Shown here piece by piece: positions 36,230 through 45,740 of a DNA stretch of 64,000 bases. How positions within the stretch are numbered: the first letter of the stretch is position 1; every line of letters starts with the position of its first letter. The notes under the pieces were generated by a model, which did no database searches, was not told the DNA's origin, and saw nothing but the letters and a program-made list of their open reading frames with translations. The stretch is from Candidatus Korobacter versatilis (GTDB lineage Bacteria; Acidobacteriota; Terriglobia; Terriglobales; Acidobacteriaceae). Location: positions 28,121 to 92,120 of the forward strand of contig JACPNR010000005.1 of NCBI GenBank assembly GCA_016185395.1. Reading direction: 5' to 3'. A program made the position numbers and the translations under genes.

Positions 36230-37108
36230 CTATTTCGCTGCGGGCTTGGCCGCTTCCGGATAATCATAGACGCCGCGGCCCGACTTGCGGCCCAGGCGTC
36301 CGGCCTTGACGTACTGCACCAGCAGCGGGCACGGCCTGAACTTTTCGCCGAGCGAGCGGTGGAGGTATTCCAGAATGTGCAGCCGGGTATCGAGACCGAC
36401 CAGGTCCACGAGCTCGAACGGTCCCATGGGATGGTTCAGCCCGAGCTTGAGCGCCTTGTCGATGTCCGCCGCGCTGGCCACGCCCTCTTGCAGCATGTAG
36501 AAGGCCTCGTTGCCGATCATGGCGTTGATGCGGCTGGTGATGAACCCGGGCGCTTCCTTGATGACGACGACTTCCTTGCCCATGCGGCGGCCTACTTCGG
36601 CGGCGGCGGCGATGGTGTCGTCGCCGGTCTCGAGCGCGCGCACGATCTCGAGCAGCTTCATCTTGTGCACCGGATTGAAGAAGTGCATGCCCACGCAGCG
36701 CTGCGCGCGGTAGGTCACGCTGGCGATCTCGGTGACCGAGAGCGACGAAGTGTTGGAGGCCAGGATTGTGTTCGGCGCGCATATCTTGTCGAGCAGCGTG
36801 AAGATCTCGATCTTCGACTCCAGCTCTTCGGGGACGGCCTCGATCACCAGGTCGGCGGCGCGCGCGGCTTCTTCGACGGAGCCGGCGAACTCGATGCGTC
36901 CGAAGGCGGCGTCGGCGTCCTGCTTGGTGACCTTGCCCAGTTCGACCGCCTTATCGAGGTTCGCGCGGATCTCGCCCTCGGCCTTGCGCAGCGACGCCGG
37001 CATGATGTCTTCGAGGATGGTGCGATAGCCGCCGAGCGCGGCGGCGTGCGCGATGCCGCGCCCCATGATGCCGGCGCCGATCACCGAGACCGTGCGGACT
37101 TCCGCCAT
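36230..37108 (-). CDS. 3-hydroxybutyryl-CoA dehydrogenase
   Basis: 292 residues. Rossmann motif GAGIMG (Gly11, Gly13, Gly16) and an NAD-specific Glu-Asp region (ILEDIMP). The catalytic His lies in VGMHFFNPVHKMKLLE and the paired Glu follows. The C-terminal domain has LGLNHPMGPFELVDLVGLD and ends GRKSGRGVYDY. It oxidises 3-hydroxyacyl-CoA with NAD(P), in butyrate metabolism or beta-oxidation. Its start overlaps the stop of the small upstream gene (TGATG). Confidence 0.95.
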   Translation of the reverse strand: MAEVRTVSVIGAGIMGRGIAHAAALGGYRTILEDIMPASLRKAEGEIRANLDKAVELGKVTKQDADAAFGRIEFAGSVEEAARAADLVIEAVPEELESKIEIFTLLDKICAPNTILASNTSSLSVTEIASVTYRAQRCVGMHFFNPVHKMKLLEIVRALETGDDTIAAAAEVGRRMGKEVVVIKEAPGFITSRINAMIGNEAFYMLQEGVASAADIDKALKLGLNHPMGPFELVDLVGLDTRLHILEYLHRSLGEKFRPCPLLVQYVKAGRLGRKSGRGVYDYPEAAKPAAK

Positions 37109-37299
37109 CAGTGGCTCCCGCCTTTTTCGAGCTGGTCGATCAGCGCCTTGAGCTGCGCCTCCTGCTTGCGCATGTAATCGGCGAGTTTCTTTTTTTCCTC
37201 GTCGCCCATGAAAGGGATGTTCGCGCTGATGCGCCGCATCGTGGTCCCCAGGTCGTCCACATAATTCATCATGCGGATGATCTCACCGCTGGTCGGCAT
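37108..37299 (-). CDS. Small helical protein coupled to the hydroxyacyl-CoA dehydrogenase gene
   Basis: 63 residues from the ATG at 37299 (MPTSGEIIRMMNYVDDLG). An ATG at 37338 in the same frame is possible. The sequence is a charged alpha helix throughout (EEKKKLADYMRKQEAQLKAL) and looks like a coiled coil. No family is recognised. The TGATG overlap with the dehydrogenase gene ties their translation, suggesting a small partner or regulator. Confidence 0.7.
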   Translation of the reverse strand: MPTSGEIIRMMNYVDDLGTTMRRISANIPFMGDEEKKKLADYMRKQEAQLKALIDQLEKGGSH

Positions 37300-37394
37300 G
37301 CCGGCTCCTGTTCGCTCCGCGTCGGCGGAGTGAATCAACTATTCTCAGCGCAGATGCGGATTTAGTAAAGCCGGGCCGCCGTTGCCGTGCTCCG

Positions 37395-37907
37395 ATGCGC
37401 GATAATGGTGGGATGCGCCGCGACCCTGCCCTCATCCCGCTCTCGCAGCAGCACCATGACGCGCTCGCGCTCTGCGTCTACATCGAGCGGGCGGCGAAGT
37501 CCGGACACCTCGACCTTGCCCACTGGAACCGCGAAGTCGCTGCTGCCTGGCAGTCGGAGATACGCTGGCACTTCCAGGCGGAAGAGGAAGTCGTGTTCCC
37601 CGCCGCCCAGCGGGTGAGCGAACTTCGCTTGCTCGTCGAGGGACTGCTCGTCGAGCACGCCGAGCTGCGCCGCTTCTTCGACAGCGGGGAGAAGAACGCG
37701 CTCACCGCGCCCGACCTGCACCGTTTCCGCGAACGGCTGCACGACCACGTCCGCAAGGAAGAGCGACAACTCTTCCCGCCGCTGCAAACCGCGCTTCCCC
37801 CCGAGGAACTAACCGCGATCGGCGCCGCTCTGCAAGCCTTCTTCGAGCGCCACACCGGCGGACCGGCGTGCGCTATGCGCCATCCGCAGCCCCAGGCGAA
37901 GCCGTAA
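37395..37907 (+). CDS. Hemerythrin-like domain protein
   Basis: 170 residues (an ATG at 37413 is an alternative start). A four-helix hemerythrin bundle with ligands in order: His20/His21 in SQQHHDALAL, His59 and Glu63 in WHFQAEEE, His88 in EHAELRRFF, and His118/Glu122 in HDHVRKEER. It would hold a di-iron centre for oxygen or NO sensing, or for iron-related repair. The gene is alone, divergent from the dehydrogenase pair and 54 nt ahead of treY. Confidence 0.88.
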   Translation: MRDNGGMRRDPALIPLSQQHHDALALCVYIERAAKSGHLDLAHWNREVAAAWQSEIRWHFQAEEEVVFPAAQRVSELRLLVEGLLVEHAELRRFFDSGEKNALTAPDLHRFRERLHDHVRKEERQLFPPLQTALPPEELTAIGAALQAFFERHTGGPACAMRHPQPQAKP

Positions 37908-37961
37908 GTTTCTCTTCCACGGCTGCCGACGAAGCAGCTTCCACCCTGCATCTAAGGTTAG

Positions 37962-40900
37962 GTGGCAACCGATCTCCGTATTGGCGCGCCCACAGGCGCG
38001 CCGGAAATCTCAGGACTAGCGGAATGTCTCGACCATCTGGCGGCGCGCAAGCGCCAACTGCGGCCGGTCTCGACCTATCGCCTGCAGTTCCACGCCGGCT
38101 TCCGCTTTGCAGACGCCCGCGCGCTCGTGCCTTACCTGCACGCGCTCGGCGTGACGCATTGCTACGCCTCGCCCATCCTGCAAGCGCGCGCTGGCAGCCA
38201 GCACGGTTACGACATCACCGACCACAACTTGATCAACGCCGAACTCGGCACCTACGAAGACTTTGCCGCGCTCTCGGACGAGCTCCGCGCCCATGACATG
38301 GGGCTCATCCTCGACTTCGTTCCCAACCACATGGCCATCGGACACGGTACCAATCCGTGGTGGATGGACGTGCTCGAAAACGGCCCCAGCTCCGAGTACG
38401 CCGACTTCTTCGATATTGATTGGAAGCCGCTCAAGCCCGAGCTCGCCGGAAAAGTGCTGCTCCCCATCCTCGGCGACCAGTACGGCGCCGAACTCGAGGG
38501 CGGGAAACTGCGCGTGGAATCCACGGACGGCACGCTTCGCCTGCGCTACCACGACAAGGTCCTGCCGTTCGATCCGCAAACGCTGCCACTGGTCTTTACC
38601 GACGTCCGCGAGCAACAAACGAATGACCCGCGCGCTCAAGGCGCGCTCGCGCATCTGCACGAGTTACTCGATGAACTCCGCGCCCTGCCGCCGCACACCG
38701 CGCGGGAGGAGTCCCTCGTGGAACGGCGACGCCAGCTAGCACCCGAACTGAAGCGGCGCTTCGCCGCACTCGCCGAACACTCGAGCGCGGTCCGCGACCA
38801 TATCGCGCGCGCGCTGCCGCGCATCAACGGAAGAGTCGAGGACGCGCGCAGCTTCGATCCCTTGCACGCGCTGCTCGAAGCGCAGGCGTATCGCCTGGCG
38901 CACTGGCGCGTCTCGGCGGAAGAGATCAACTACCGGCGCTTCTTCGACGTGAACGATCTGGCCGGGGTCCGCATGGAGAACCCGCGGGTCTTCGAAGCCA
39001 CGCACCGCCTGCTGCGCCGCCTGCTGGCCGACGGACTCATCCAGGGACTGCGCTTCGACCATCCCGACGGGCTGTTCAATCCGCCACAATATTTCGCGCG
39101 CACGCAAATGCTCTATGCGGCCAGCCAGTGCTGCGGCGCGGAACCGTGTCCGCCGCTCGGCGATAACGGCATCGAGCAGGGCATGGCCCAGGTCTTCGGA
39201 CAGCACGAGTGGACCGGCAACCTGGCGCCGATGTACGCGCTCGTCGAGAAGATCCTCGGCCCCGGCGAAGAGCTGCCCACCGACTGGCGAGTAGACGGCA
39301 CCGTGGGCTACGAGTTCGCGAACCTCGTGAACGGCATCTTCATCCAGCCGCGCTCCGCCCGCGCCTTCACCAACTTGTATCAGCGGCTCACGGGCATGTC
39401 GTCGGACGTGGACACGCTCATCTACGACTGCAAGAAGCTGATCATGGATACGGCCCTTTCGAGCGAAGTCGCCGTGCTCACGCACATGCTGGGGGAGATC
39501 TGCGCGCGCGACCGCCGCGCCCGCGATCTCACCCTGGGAACGCTGGAAGAATCCATCGTGGAGACCATCGCCTGCTTCCCTGTCTATCGCACCTACATCG
39601 ACGAGCGTGGCGCCATCAGCGAGCGCGACCGCGGTTACATCACCGAGGCCATCGTGCGCGCCAAGCGACGCAATCCGGGGCTGCCCGCACCGCTGTTCGA
39701 TTTCCTGCGCGACGCGCTGCTGCTGCGCATCAACCCCACCGCGCACGATTACGGCGACCGGCTCTATTTCGCGCTCAAGTTCCAGCAGCTCACCGGCCCG
39801 GTGATGGCCAAGGGACTCGAAGACACTGCTTGCTACGTCTACAACCGCTTCGTCTCCGTCAACGACGTGGGCGGCAATCCGAAGGCCTTCGGACAGCCGG
39901 TGGACGAGTTTCACCGCGCCAACCTGCAACGACTCGAACGCTCACCATATTCCCTGGTGACCACCTCCACGCACGACACCAAGCGCAGTGAGGACGTGCG
40001 CGCGCGGCTGAACGTGTTGTCGGAGATGCCGAAGCAGTGGTCGCAGGTCGTCACCCGCTGGCGCCGCATGAACAACGCCAAGAAGCGCGTGCTGCCCGAT
40101 GGCACCAGCGCGCCCGACGCCAACGAGGAATACCTGCTCTACCAGACGCTCGCCGGCACGCTGCCCTTCCGTTTGGACGAAGAGGCTGAAGACTACATCG
40201 CGCGCATCCAGCAATACATGTCCAAGGCGCTGCACGAGGCCAAGGTCAACCTGAGCTGGATCAATCCCAACCCCGAGTACGTGGACGCGGTCAACGACCT
40301 CATCGCGCGCCTGCTCGCCCCCGGGACGGACGCCCGGCCCAACCGTTTCCGCGAAGAGCTGGAGCGCTTCACCACGCCGGTGGCGTTCTTCGGCGCGATG
40401 AACTCGCTCGCGCAGGCGCTGCTCAAGCTGACCGCGCCCGGCGTGCCCGATGTTTATCAAGGACAAGAGCTGTTCGACTTCTCGCTCGTCGATCCCGATA
40501 ACCGACGTCCGGTGGACTTCACCACCCGCGAGCGCGACCTGAGCGAGCTCGCCCACCGTGCATCGGCTGACTTGAGCGGATTACCGGACGACCTGTTGCG
40601 CGACTATCACGACGGACGCATCAAGCTCTGGACCACGCAGCGGGCGCTCGCCTTCCGTCGCGACCACAAGCAACTGTTCTCCGCCGGCGCCTACCGCCCG
40701 CTCTACGGCGCGGTCGAAAAGACGGAGCACCTCATCGCCTTCCTGCGGACGCACGAACGCCAGTCGGCGCTCGTCGCGGTCCCGCGCTTCAGTTACACGC
40801 TGATGCGTGGCGAGATGCGCGCGCCGCTGGGTGACGCCTGGGAAGCCGCGGAACTCGCGCTGCCGCCGGGCGCGGCGCCGGAGTTCGAGAATGTGTTGAC

Positions 40901-40991
40901 CGGGGAGATCGTGCGGCAGACGCCGGCACGTTCGCTGCTATGCCGCGAACTCTTCGCGCGCTTCCCCGTCGCGCTGCTGCGCGGCCTGTAG
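37962..40991 (+). CDS. treY: Malto-oligosyltrehalose synthase
   Basis: 1009 residues with GTG start, GH13. TreY isomerises the reducing end of malto-oligosaccharides to an alpha,alpha-1,1 bond, the first step of the TreY/TreZ trehalose route. Catalytic segments are DFVPNHMAIG, the nucleophile in GLRFDHPDGLFNP (about 366), the acid/base in LVEKILGPGEELP (about 428) and the third carboxylate in TTSTHDTKRSEDVRAR. The length is at the upper end for the family. treZ is not in the window. The 3' end overlaps the convergent malQ by 54 nt. Confidence 0.95.
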   Translation: MATDLRIGAPTGAPEISGLAECLDHLAARKRQLRPVSTYRLQFHAGFRFADARALVPYLHALGVTHCYASPILQARAGSQHGYDITDHNLINAELGTYEDFAALSDELRAHDMGLILDFVPNHMAIGHGTNPWWMDVLENGPSSEYADFFDIDWKPLKPELAGKVLLPILGDQYGAELEGGKLRVESTDGTLRLRYHDKVLPFDPQTLPLVFTDVREQQTNDPRAQGALAHLHELLDELRALPPHTAREESLVERRRQLAPELKRRFAALAEHSSAVRDHIARALPRINGRVEDARSFDPLHALLEAQAYRLAHWRVSAEEINYRRFFDVNDLAGVRMENPRVFEATHRLLRRLLADGLIQGLRFDHPDGLFNPPQYFARTQMLYAASQCCGAEPCPPLGDNGIEQGMAQVFGQHEWTGNLAPMYALVEKILGPGEELPTDWRVDGTVGYEFANLVNGIFIQPRSARAFTNLYQRLTGMSSDVDTLIYDCKKLIMDTALSSEVAVLTHMLGEICARDRRARDLTLGTLEESIVETIACFPVYRTYIDERGAISERDRGYITEAIVRAKRRNPGLPAPLFDFLRDALLLRINPTAHDYGDRLYFALKFQQLTGPVMAKGLEDTACYVYNRFVSVNDVGGNPKAFGQPVDEFHRANLQRLERSPYSLVTTSTHDTKRSEDVRARLNVLSEMPKQWSQVVTRWRRMNNAKKRVLPDGTSAPDANEEYLLYQTLAGTLPFRLDEEAEDYIARIQQYMSKALHEAKVNLSWINPNPEYVDAVNDLIARLLAPGTDARPNRFREELERFTTPVAFFGAMNSLAQALLKLTAPGVPDVYQGQELFDFSLVDPDNRRPVDFTTRERDLSELAHRASADLSGLPDDLLRDYHDGRIKLWTTQRALAFRRDHKQLFSAGAYRPLYGAVEKTEHLIAFLRTHERQSALVAVPRFSYTLMRGEMRAPLGDAWEAAELALPPGAAPEFENVLTGEIVRQTPARSLLCRELFARFPVALLRGL

Positions 40992-42500
40992 CGGCGCGCG
41001 GTCGCAATTCACCGCGAGGTCCGCCAGCTTCTTCGCCAGCTCCGGGGTGAGGTCGCCGCGGCGGAGGCGCCAGGCCCAGTTGCCATCCGCTTCGCTGGGG
41101 ACGTTCATCCGCCCATCGGCCCCGAGGCCGAGCACATCGCCGAGCGGGATCACGCACAGGTCTGCCACCGAACCTTCCGCGGCGCGGATGAACGCCCAAT
41201 GCATGCCGTCCGCGGGCTCGCCGAGATACGCGCTCGCGGCCGCGCGCTCCGCGGGCGTGGCGTAATGCTCCCACCAGTCGCGGACGGTCGCGTTGTCGTG
41301 CGTCCCGGTGTAGACCACGGTGTTGCGCTCGAACTTGTGGGGCAAATAGATGTGCGCGCCCGGATCGCCGAAGCCGAACTCCATCACGCGCATCCCGGGA
41401 ATGTTCAACCGCTCGCGCAACTGGCGCACTTCCGGGGTGATGAACCCCAGGTCCTCGGCGATGAAGGGCAGCTCGCCCAGGTGCTCGCGCAAGGCGTGGA
41501 ACAGATCGTCGCGCGGTCCGGCGACCCAGCGTCCGTTGACCGCGGTCTTCTCCGCCGCCGGTATTTCCCAATACGCCTCGAAGCCGCGGAAGTGGTCGAG
41601 CCGGATGATGTCGCACAGTTGCAGCGACGAGCGCAGCCGCCGCACCCACCAGTCGTAGCCGCGCTCGCGCAGCGCGTCCCAGCGATACAGCGGGTTCCCC
41701 CAGCGCTGACCCGTCTTGCTGAACGCATCGGGAGGCACTCCCGCCACCACAGTCGGCCCGAGGTCGTGGTCCAGGTGGAACATCTCCGGATGCATCCACA
41801 CATCAGCCGAGTCGTAGCTCACGAAGATGGCCACGTCGCCCACGATCTTGATGCCGCGCGCGCGGCACTCGCGGCGCAGCGCCGCCCACTGTTCAAAGAA
41901 GGCGAACTGCAGCGCCTTGGTCGCGGCAATGTCGCCGGCGAAGTCGTGGCGTGCGCGTTCGATGGCCTGCGGCTCGCGGCTGGCCAGCTCGCGCGGCCAC
42001 TCGCGCCACGTCTTTCTTCCATTGCGCTCGCGCAGCACGTCGAACAGCGCAAAGTCTTCGAGCCACCATGCGTTGTCCTGCTGAAAGCGCTGGAAGCGGG
42101 CGCGCGCCGCGTCACTTCCGCCGCGGACAAGATTCCGCGCCGCCTCGCGCAGCAGCGGCAGCTTGCTCGCGCTCACCTGGTCGAAGTCCACGTTCTGAGA
42201 TTTCCGGGAAGCGGCGGCGCCATCCGGCAGCCCCGCGAGGCGCTCCTTCGCGATCCAGCCGCGCTCCGCCAGGCGCTCCAGCGAGATGAGCAGCGGGTTC
42301 CCCGCGAACGCCGAGGTCGCGGAATAAGGAGAGTTCCCCACGCCGCCCGGGCCAAGCGGCAGCACCTGCCACAATCCTTGTTTCGCCGCGCTCAGGAATT
42401 CGACGAAGCGATACGCTTCCGGCCCCAAGTCGCCGATGCCGCCCAATGACGGCAACGACGTGGGGTGCAGCAGTATCCCGGAGGCGCGCTCGAAGGGCAT
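40938..42500 (-). CDS. malQ: 4-alpha-glucanotransferase (amylomaltase)
   Basis: 520 residues, GH77. It transfers maltosyl and longer alpha-1,4-glucan units between oligosaccharides. Family landmarks are ASGILLHPTSLPS at the start, GNSPYSATSAFAGNP, the nucleophile in IIRLDHFRGFEAYWE (about 299), the acid/base in FIAEDLGFITPEV (about 348) and GTHDNATVRDWW. It supplies or trims the maltodextrins used by treY, which it faces. The C-terminal 18 codons overlap treY antisense. Confidence 0.95.
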   Translation of the reverse strand: MPFERASGILLHPTSLPSLGGIGDLGPEAYRFVEFLSAAKQGLWQVLPLGPGGVGNSPYSATSAFAGNPLLISLERLAERGWIAKERLAGLPDGAAASRKSQNVDFDQVSASKLPLLREAARNLVRGGSDAARARFQRFQQDNAWWLEDFALFDVLRERNGRKTWREWPRELASREPQAIERARHDFAGDIAATKALQFAFFEQWAALRRECRARGIKIVGDVAIFVSYDSADVWMHPEMFHLDHDLGPTVVAGVPPDAFSKTGQRWGNPLYRWDALRERGYDWWVRRLRSSLQLCDIIRLDHFRGFEAYWEIPAAEKTAVNGRWVAGPRDDLFHALREHLGELPFIAEDLGFITPEVRQLRERLNIPGMRVMEFGFGDPGAHIYLPHKFERNTVVYTGTHDNATVRDWWEHYATPAERAAASAYLGEPADGMHWAFIRAAEGSVADLCVIPLGDVLGLGADGRMNVPSEADGNWAWRLRRGDLTPELAKKLADLAVNCDRAPLQAAQQRDGEAREEFAA

Positions 42501-42560
42501 AGGGCGAATGAGGATTGTAGATGCAGCGGGTGAGTAAGAAGTCAGAAAGGCAACGAAAAC

Positions 42561-42743
42561 TCAGGCTTCCAGTTCGGCGGTGATGAGGAAGCCCTCTGCC
42601 TCGGCGTCCCACTCCAGCGCGAGGACGTTGGGCTTGCAGCAGACCTGGCAGTCTTCCACGTAGCGTTGCCGGCGGCCGGCGCTCACGTCGGCAGAGGTCT
42701 CATTCCACTCGCCGCAGCCGGCGCACTGGAAGCGCGCTTCCAT
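42561..42743 (-). CDS. CPXCG-family cysteine-rich protein
   Basis: 60 residues. The motif Cys7-X2-Cys10 near the N-terminus and Cys32-X2-Cys35-Cys36 (CQVCCKPN) form a likely zinc site, as in the CPXCG-motif small proteins of unknown function. It has an acidic C-terminus. It stands between ppiD and malQ, 27 nt after the foldase gene, and could be cotranscribed with it. Confidence 0.85.
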   Translation of the reverse strand: MEARFQCAGCGEWNETSADVSAGRRQRYVEDCQVCCKPNVLALEWDAEAEGFLITAELEA

Positions 42744-42770
42744 GGTTGGCTTTCCGGAAGGACGCGGCGC

Positions 42771-44744
42771 CTAGCTGCCGGCCGCGCCGGCCAGTCCCTT
42801 GGCGAGGCGGTCCTGCTCGGCCTTGTTGTACTTGATCTTGCCGTCCTTCTCCATGCGCTGCTTCACGCCGGCGGCGAAGATGGCCATGGCCTGGCTGCGC
42901 TTCTGGCGCAGCAGCGTCTCCCGCACCTCGTCGCGCCGCGCGGTCAGTTCCGCCGCCGTGGGTTCCTGGCGCTCGACGAGTTGCAGCACCACGCCGTTGC
43001 GTCCGGCCTGCATCGGGCTGCTGATCTCGCCCTGCTTCAGGTCGAACGCCGTCTCGACGTTCGCCATCTGTCCGATGTCGGGCACCTGGCTCGACGCTCC
43101 CACCAGCTCGCTCGTCTTGATCTCGGCGCCCACTTCCTTCGCCGCCTGCTTCAGGTTGTGCAACGCGCGGGCGCGGTCGGAGAGCTCTTGCGTCTTCTGC
43201 GCGAGCAACTGCGTGGAGCGCTCCTGCTTGTATTGCGTCTCGAGCTGGGCGCGCACCTGCTCGAAGGCCGGCGTCTGCGGAGGCTTGACCGCTTCCAGTT
43301 GGAAGATGGCATAGCCTTGCTGCACCTTGGCCATCGCGGGGCCGGATTTTTCCTTCGCCGAGAACACCGCGGTCATGAACTCCGGCGCTTGCCCGATGCC
43401 GGGCAGCACGCCGTTCTGGTTGAAGAAGTCGGTGGTGACCACGTTCACGCCGCTCTTCGCCGCTGCCGCGTCCAGTCCTTCCGAACGCGCCGCGCTCAGG
43501 ACCTTGTTCGCCAGGGCCTCGGTGGCCTTCTCCGCTTTTTCCTGCGCCACGATGGGGCTGATCAGCTCTTTGACTTCCGCGAGCGTTTGCACGTGCGCGG
43601 CGCGCTTGTCGTCGATCTTGATGATGTGGAAGCCGAACTGGCTCTTCACCAGGTCGCTGGTCTGGCCCTTCTGCAAGGCGAACGCCGCCTGCTCGAACTC
43701 GGGCACGGTGCGTCCTTTGCCGATCCAGCCGAGCGAGCCGCCGTTGACGGCGCTCACGGTGTCGTCGGAATCCTTCTTCGCCAGCGCGGCGAAATCGGCG
43801 CCGCCCTTGACCTGCTTCAGCAGGCCTTCGGCCTTGGCGCGCGCGGCATCCACTGCCTTCTGGTCGACCTTGCCGTCGAGCCCGGGCGGCGGCGTCTTCA
43901 CCAGGATGTGGCGCAGGTTCACTTCATCCTGCACGCGGAACTGCTCGCGATGGTCGTCGTAGTAGCGCTTCAGCTCGGCATCGGCCGGCGTCGCCTGCCC
44001 CGCCACTTTGGACGCGTCCACCAGCGCCAGCTTGACCTTGCGCTGCTCGGGGATGGAATCCTTCAAGCGCGCGAGGTTCGCCTGGTAGTACTTGCGCAGC
44101 TCCGCCTCGTTGGGGTTGATCTGCTTCGACATGCTGTCCGGGGTGAGCACGGCGTACTCGAACTTGATCTTGACGTTCTGCTTGATGAATTCCTTCTGCA
44201 CTTCCGCATCGGAGGTGGTCGCGCTCGCCTGCACCATCGTCTGCAGCTTGCGGATGAGCAGGTCGTCCTTCATCGCGCGCTCGAAGTCGGCGATGCTGTA
44301 GCCATTCTCCTGCAGGAGCTGGTCGTACTTGTCCTGCCCGATCCATTGCCCCTTGGGATAGAAGGTGGCGGAGAGCACGCCGTTCTTCAGTTCGTCGCGC
44401 AACTCTTCGTCCGTGGTCTTGAGGCCCATGCGGTGCGCCTCGACCAGCAACGCCTTCTGCGAGACGACCTGCTCCGCCACCTGCGGCACCAGGAAGCCGA
44501 GGAACTGCGCCGGCACGCCGCGCTGCTGCGCTTCCTTCTGCGCGCGCTTCTGGATCTCGGCGGAGGTCACCTGCTCGTCGCCCACGTTGGCGTAGACGCC
44601 CACCTGGTTCGCGTCCGCGGTGCCGAACAGGTCGAGCCCGGTGCCTGGGATCAGGGTGATGACCATGGCGACGCAAATGAAAAGAAGCATGCCGCCAAGG
44701 ATGACTTTCTTGGCGAGGCTGGGTGTCTGCAGGAAGCGGATCAT
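42771..44744 (-). CDS. ppiD: PpiD/SurA-type periplasmic peptidyl-prolyl isomerase
   Basis: 657 residues. One N-terminal membrane anchor (about 13-34, KVILGGMLLFICVAMVIT) is followed by a SurA_N/PpiD chaperone region (about 50-260), a parvulin domain (about 272-390) beginning VNLRHILVKTPP and containing GGSLGWIG and FGFHIIKIDDKR, and a second degenerate parvulin-like stretch. It is anchored in the inner membrane and helps fold outer-membrane proteins leaving the Sec channel. Several outer-membrane barrels are encoded in this window. Confidence 0.92.
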   Translation of the reverse strand: MIRFLQTPSLAKKVILGGMLLFICVAMVITLIPGTGLDLFGTADANQVGVYANVGDEQVTSAEIQKRAQKEAQQRGVPAQFLGFLVPQVAEQVVSQKALLVEAHRMGLKTTDEELRDELKNGVLSATFYPKGQWIGQDKYDQLLQENGYSIADFERAMKDDLLIRKLQTMVQASATTSDAEVQKEFIKQNVKIKFEYAVLTPDSMSKQINPNEAELRKYYQANLARLKDSIPEQRKVKLALVDASKVAGQATPADAELKRYYDDHREQFRVQDEVNLRHILVKTPPPGLDGKVDQKAVDAARAKAEGLLKQVKGGADFAALAKKDSDDTVSAVNGGSLGWIGKGRTVPEFEQAAFALQKGQTSDLVKSQFGFHIIKIDDKRAAHVQTLAEVKELISPIVAQEKAEKATEALANKVLSAARSEGLDAAAAKSGVNVVTTDFFNQNGVLPGIGQAPEFMTAVFSAKEKSGPAMAKVQQGYAIFQLEAVKPPQTPAFEQVRAQLETQYKQERSTQLLAQKTQELSDRARALHNLKQAAKEVGAEIKTSELVGASSQVPDIGQMANVETAFDLKQGEISSPMQAGRNGVVLQLVERQEPTAAELTARRDEVRETLLRQKRSQAMAIFAAGVKQRMEKDGKIKYNKAEQDRLAKGLAGAAGS

Positions 44745-44776
44745 GGATGTCTAGCGGCTCCGGATTGGGGTGCGGA

Positions 44777-44817
44777 AAATGCCGTACGGCAAATGCCGTG
44801 CGGCGAATGCGTGCGGA
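44777..44817. repeat. 14-bp (2 x 7) tandem repeat upstream of the foldase gene
   Basis: AAATGCCGTACGGC, AAATGCCGTGCGGC and a third shorter copy, a 14-nt period made of two heptamers. It lies 33 nt upstream of the ppiD start, so it could overlap its promoter. Confidence 0.7.
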
Positions 44818-44860
44818 ATCCCTGATTATAAACCAAGGCCCGCCCGCGGACTACGGCGGC

Positions 44861-45568
44861 TCAGCGCGCCGGCAGCGCGAACACCAGCTTCTGCTCGTGG
44901 TCCCTCAGCTTCGGCGCGCGCGGGTCCATGGTCGCCTTTACCAGCGCCACACCGCGGACGCGCTCGCGTGCCCGCGCCGTCTCGCCGGAATACGGGCGGT
45001 ATTCCACCGTGAGCTTCCCCGGGCCCTTCGGCGATATCGGCTCGGCGAGCAGCACCTGCGACTCGTAATTGCCCGGGACGAAGGCGTAGTTCACGTGCAG
45101 CTCCGCCACGGCGCCTGCGGGAGGCTCCGGCAGGTCCACGGTGAGCTCCTCGCCGGGCAGCAGGAGCCCGCTCTCGAAGGCCACGCCGGTCATGCGCTGC
45201 GCCACGGTGTTGTGCTCGACCGTGCCGTCGCCCTTTTTCATCGTCGCGCCCTGTATCGGCGCCAGCCACTTTTTGCCGTCCGCGTCCTGGCCCTTCCAGT
45301 GGACACCGCGCAGCACGACCGCCATCAGCGTCATGGCGACGCCATGCCGCCCGGCTTCGAGCACGCTGTTGCGTATCGTTACCTTGACGGCCAGATTCGA
45401 CCCCTCCGCCGCCTTCGCCGGCGGCCACTCGACGCGCGCCGAGACGGGATACGTCACGTCGCCATTCGGGGCGATGGTCTGGGCGGAGGTCTGTCCGAAT
45501 GCGCGCGCACCCGCGCCCCACACGCCGAGCGCCATCACCGCGACAGCCACGAGCTTACGCAGAGTCAT
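44861..45568 (-). CDS. Secreted protein of unknown function, beta-rich
   Basis: 235 residues from the ATG at 45568. A signal peptide (about 1-24, cleavage near ARA-FGQ) precedes an apparently all-beta mature domain with VEWPPAKAAEGSNLAVKVTI and VDLPEPPAGAVAELHVNYAF. It may have an immunoglobulin-like fold, but that is a guess. A divergent gene starts 172 nt away. No cysteine pairs, catalytic motif or lipobox are visible. The open frame to 46015 lies on the other side of the divergent promoter region and is not coding. Confidence 0.78.
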   Translation of the reverse strand: MTLRKLVAVAVMALGVWGAGARAFGQTSAQTIAPNGDVTYPVSARVEWPPAKAAEGSNLAVKVTIRNSVLEAGRHGVAMTLMAVVLRGVHWKGQDADGKKWLAPIQGATMKKGDGTVEHNTVAQRMTGVAFESGLLLPGEELTVDLPEPPAGAVAELHVNYAFVPGNYESQVLLAEPISPKGPGKLTVEYRPYSGETARARERVRGVALVKATMDPRAPKLRDHEQKLVFALPAR

Positions 45569-45740
45569 AAGGCCGTTACTGTTACAGATTTCGCGCCGCC
45601 GCGAAAGTGAAATCCAATCTGCTTTCTCGTTGACTTCCAACCGTACTGGCCCGAACATAGCGCCCACAAAACCAGACAGCCGGCCCTGACCCAGGTTTCC
45701 TGACCTACGTTTCTCTACGCGCGTTTCTGTAGGAGGGCTT

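Noticed and set aside
38736..39929. 397-codon minus frame inside treY
   Set aside because: A shadow frame of an unmistakable GH13 enzyme, with no recognisable fold.
42666..44825. 719-codon open frame antisense to the foldase gene
   Set aside because: It is the high-GC antisense shadow of ppiD; the product is Leu/Arg/His-rich without domains, while the minus strand encodes a clear PpiD protein.
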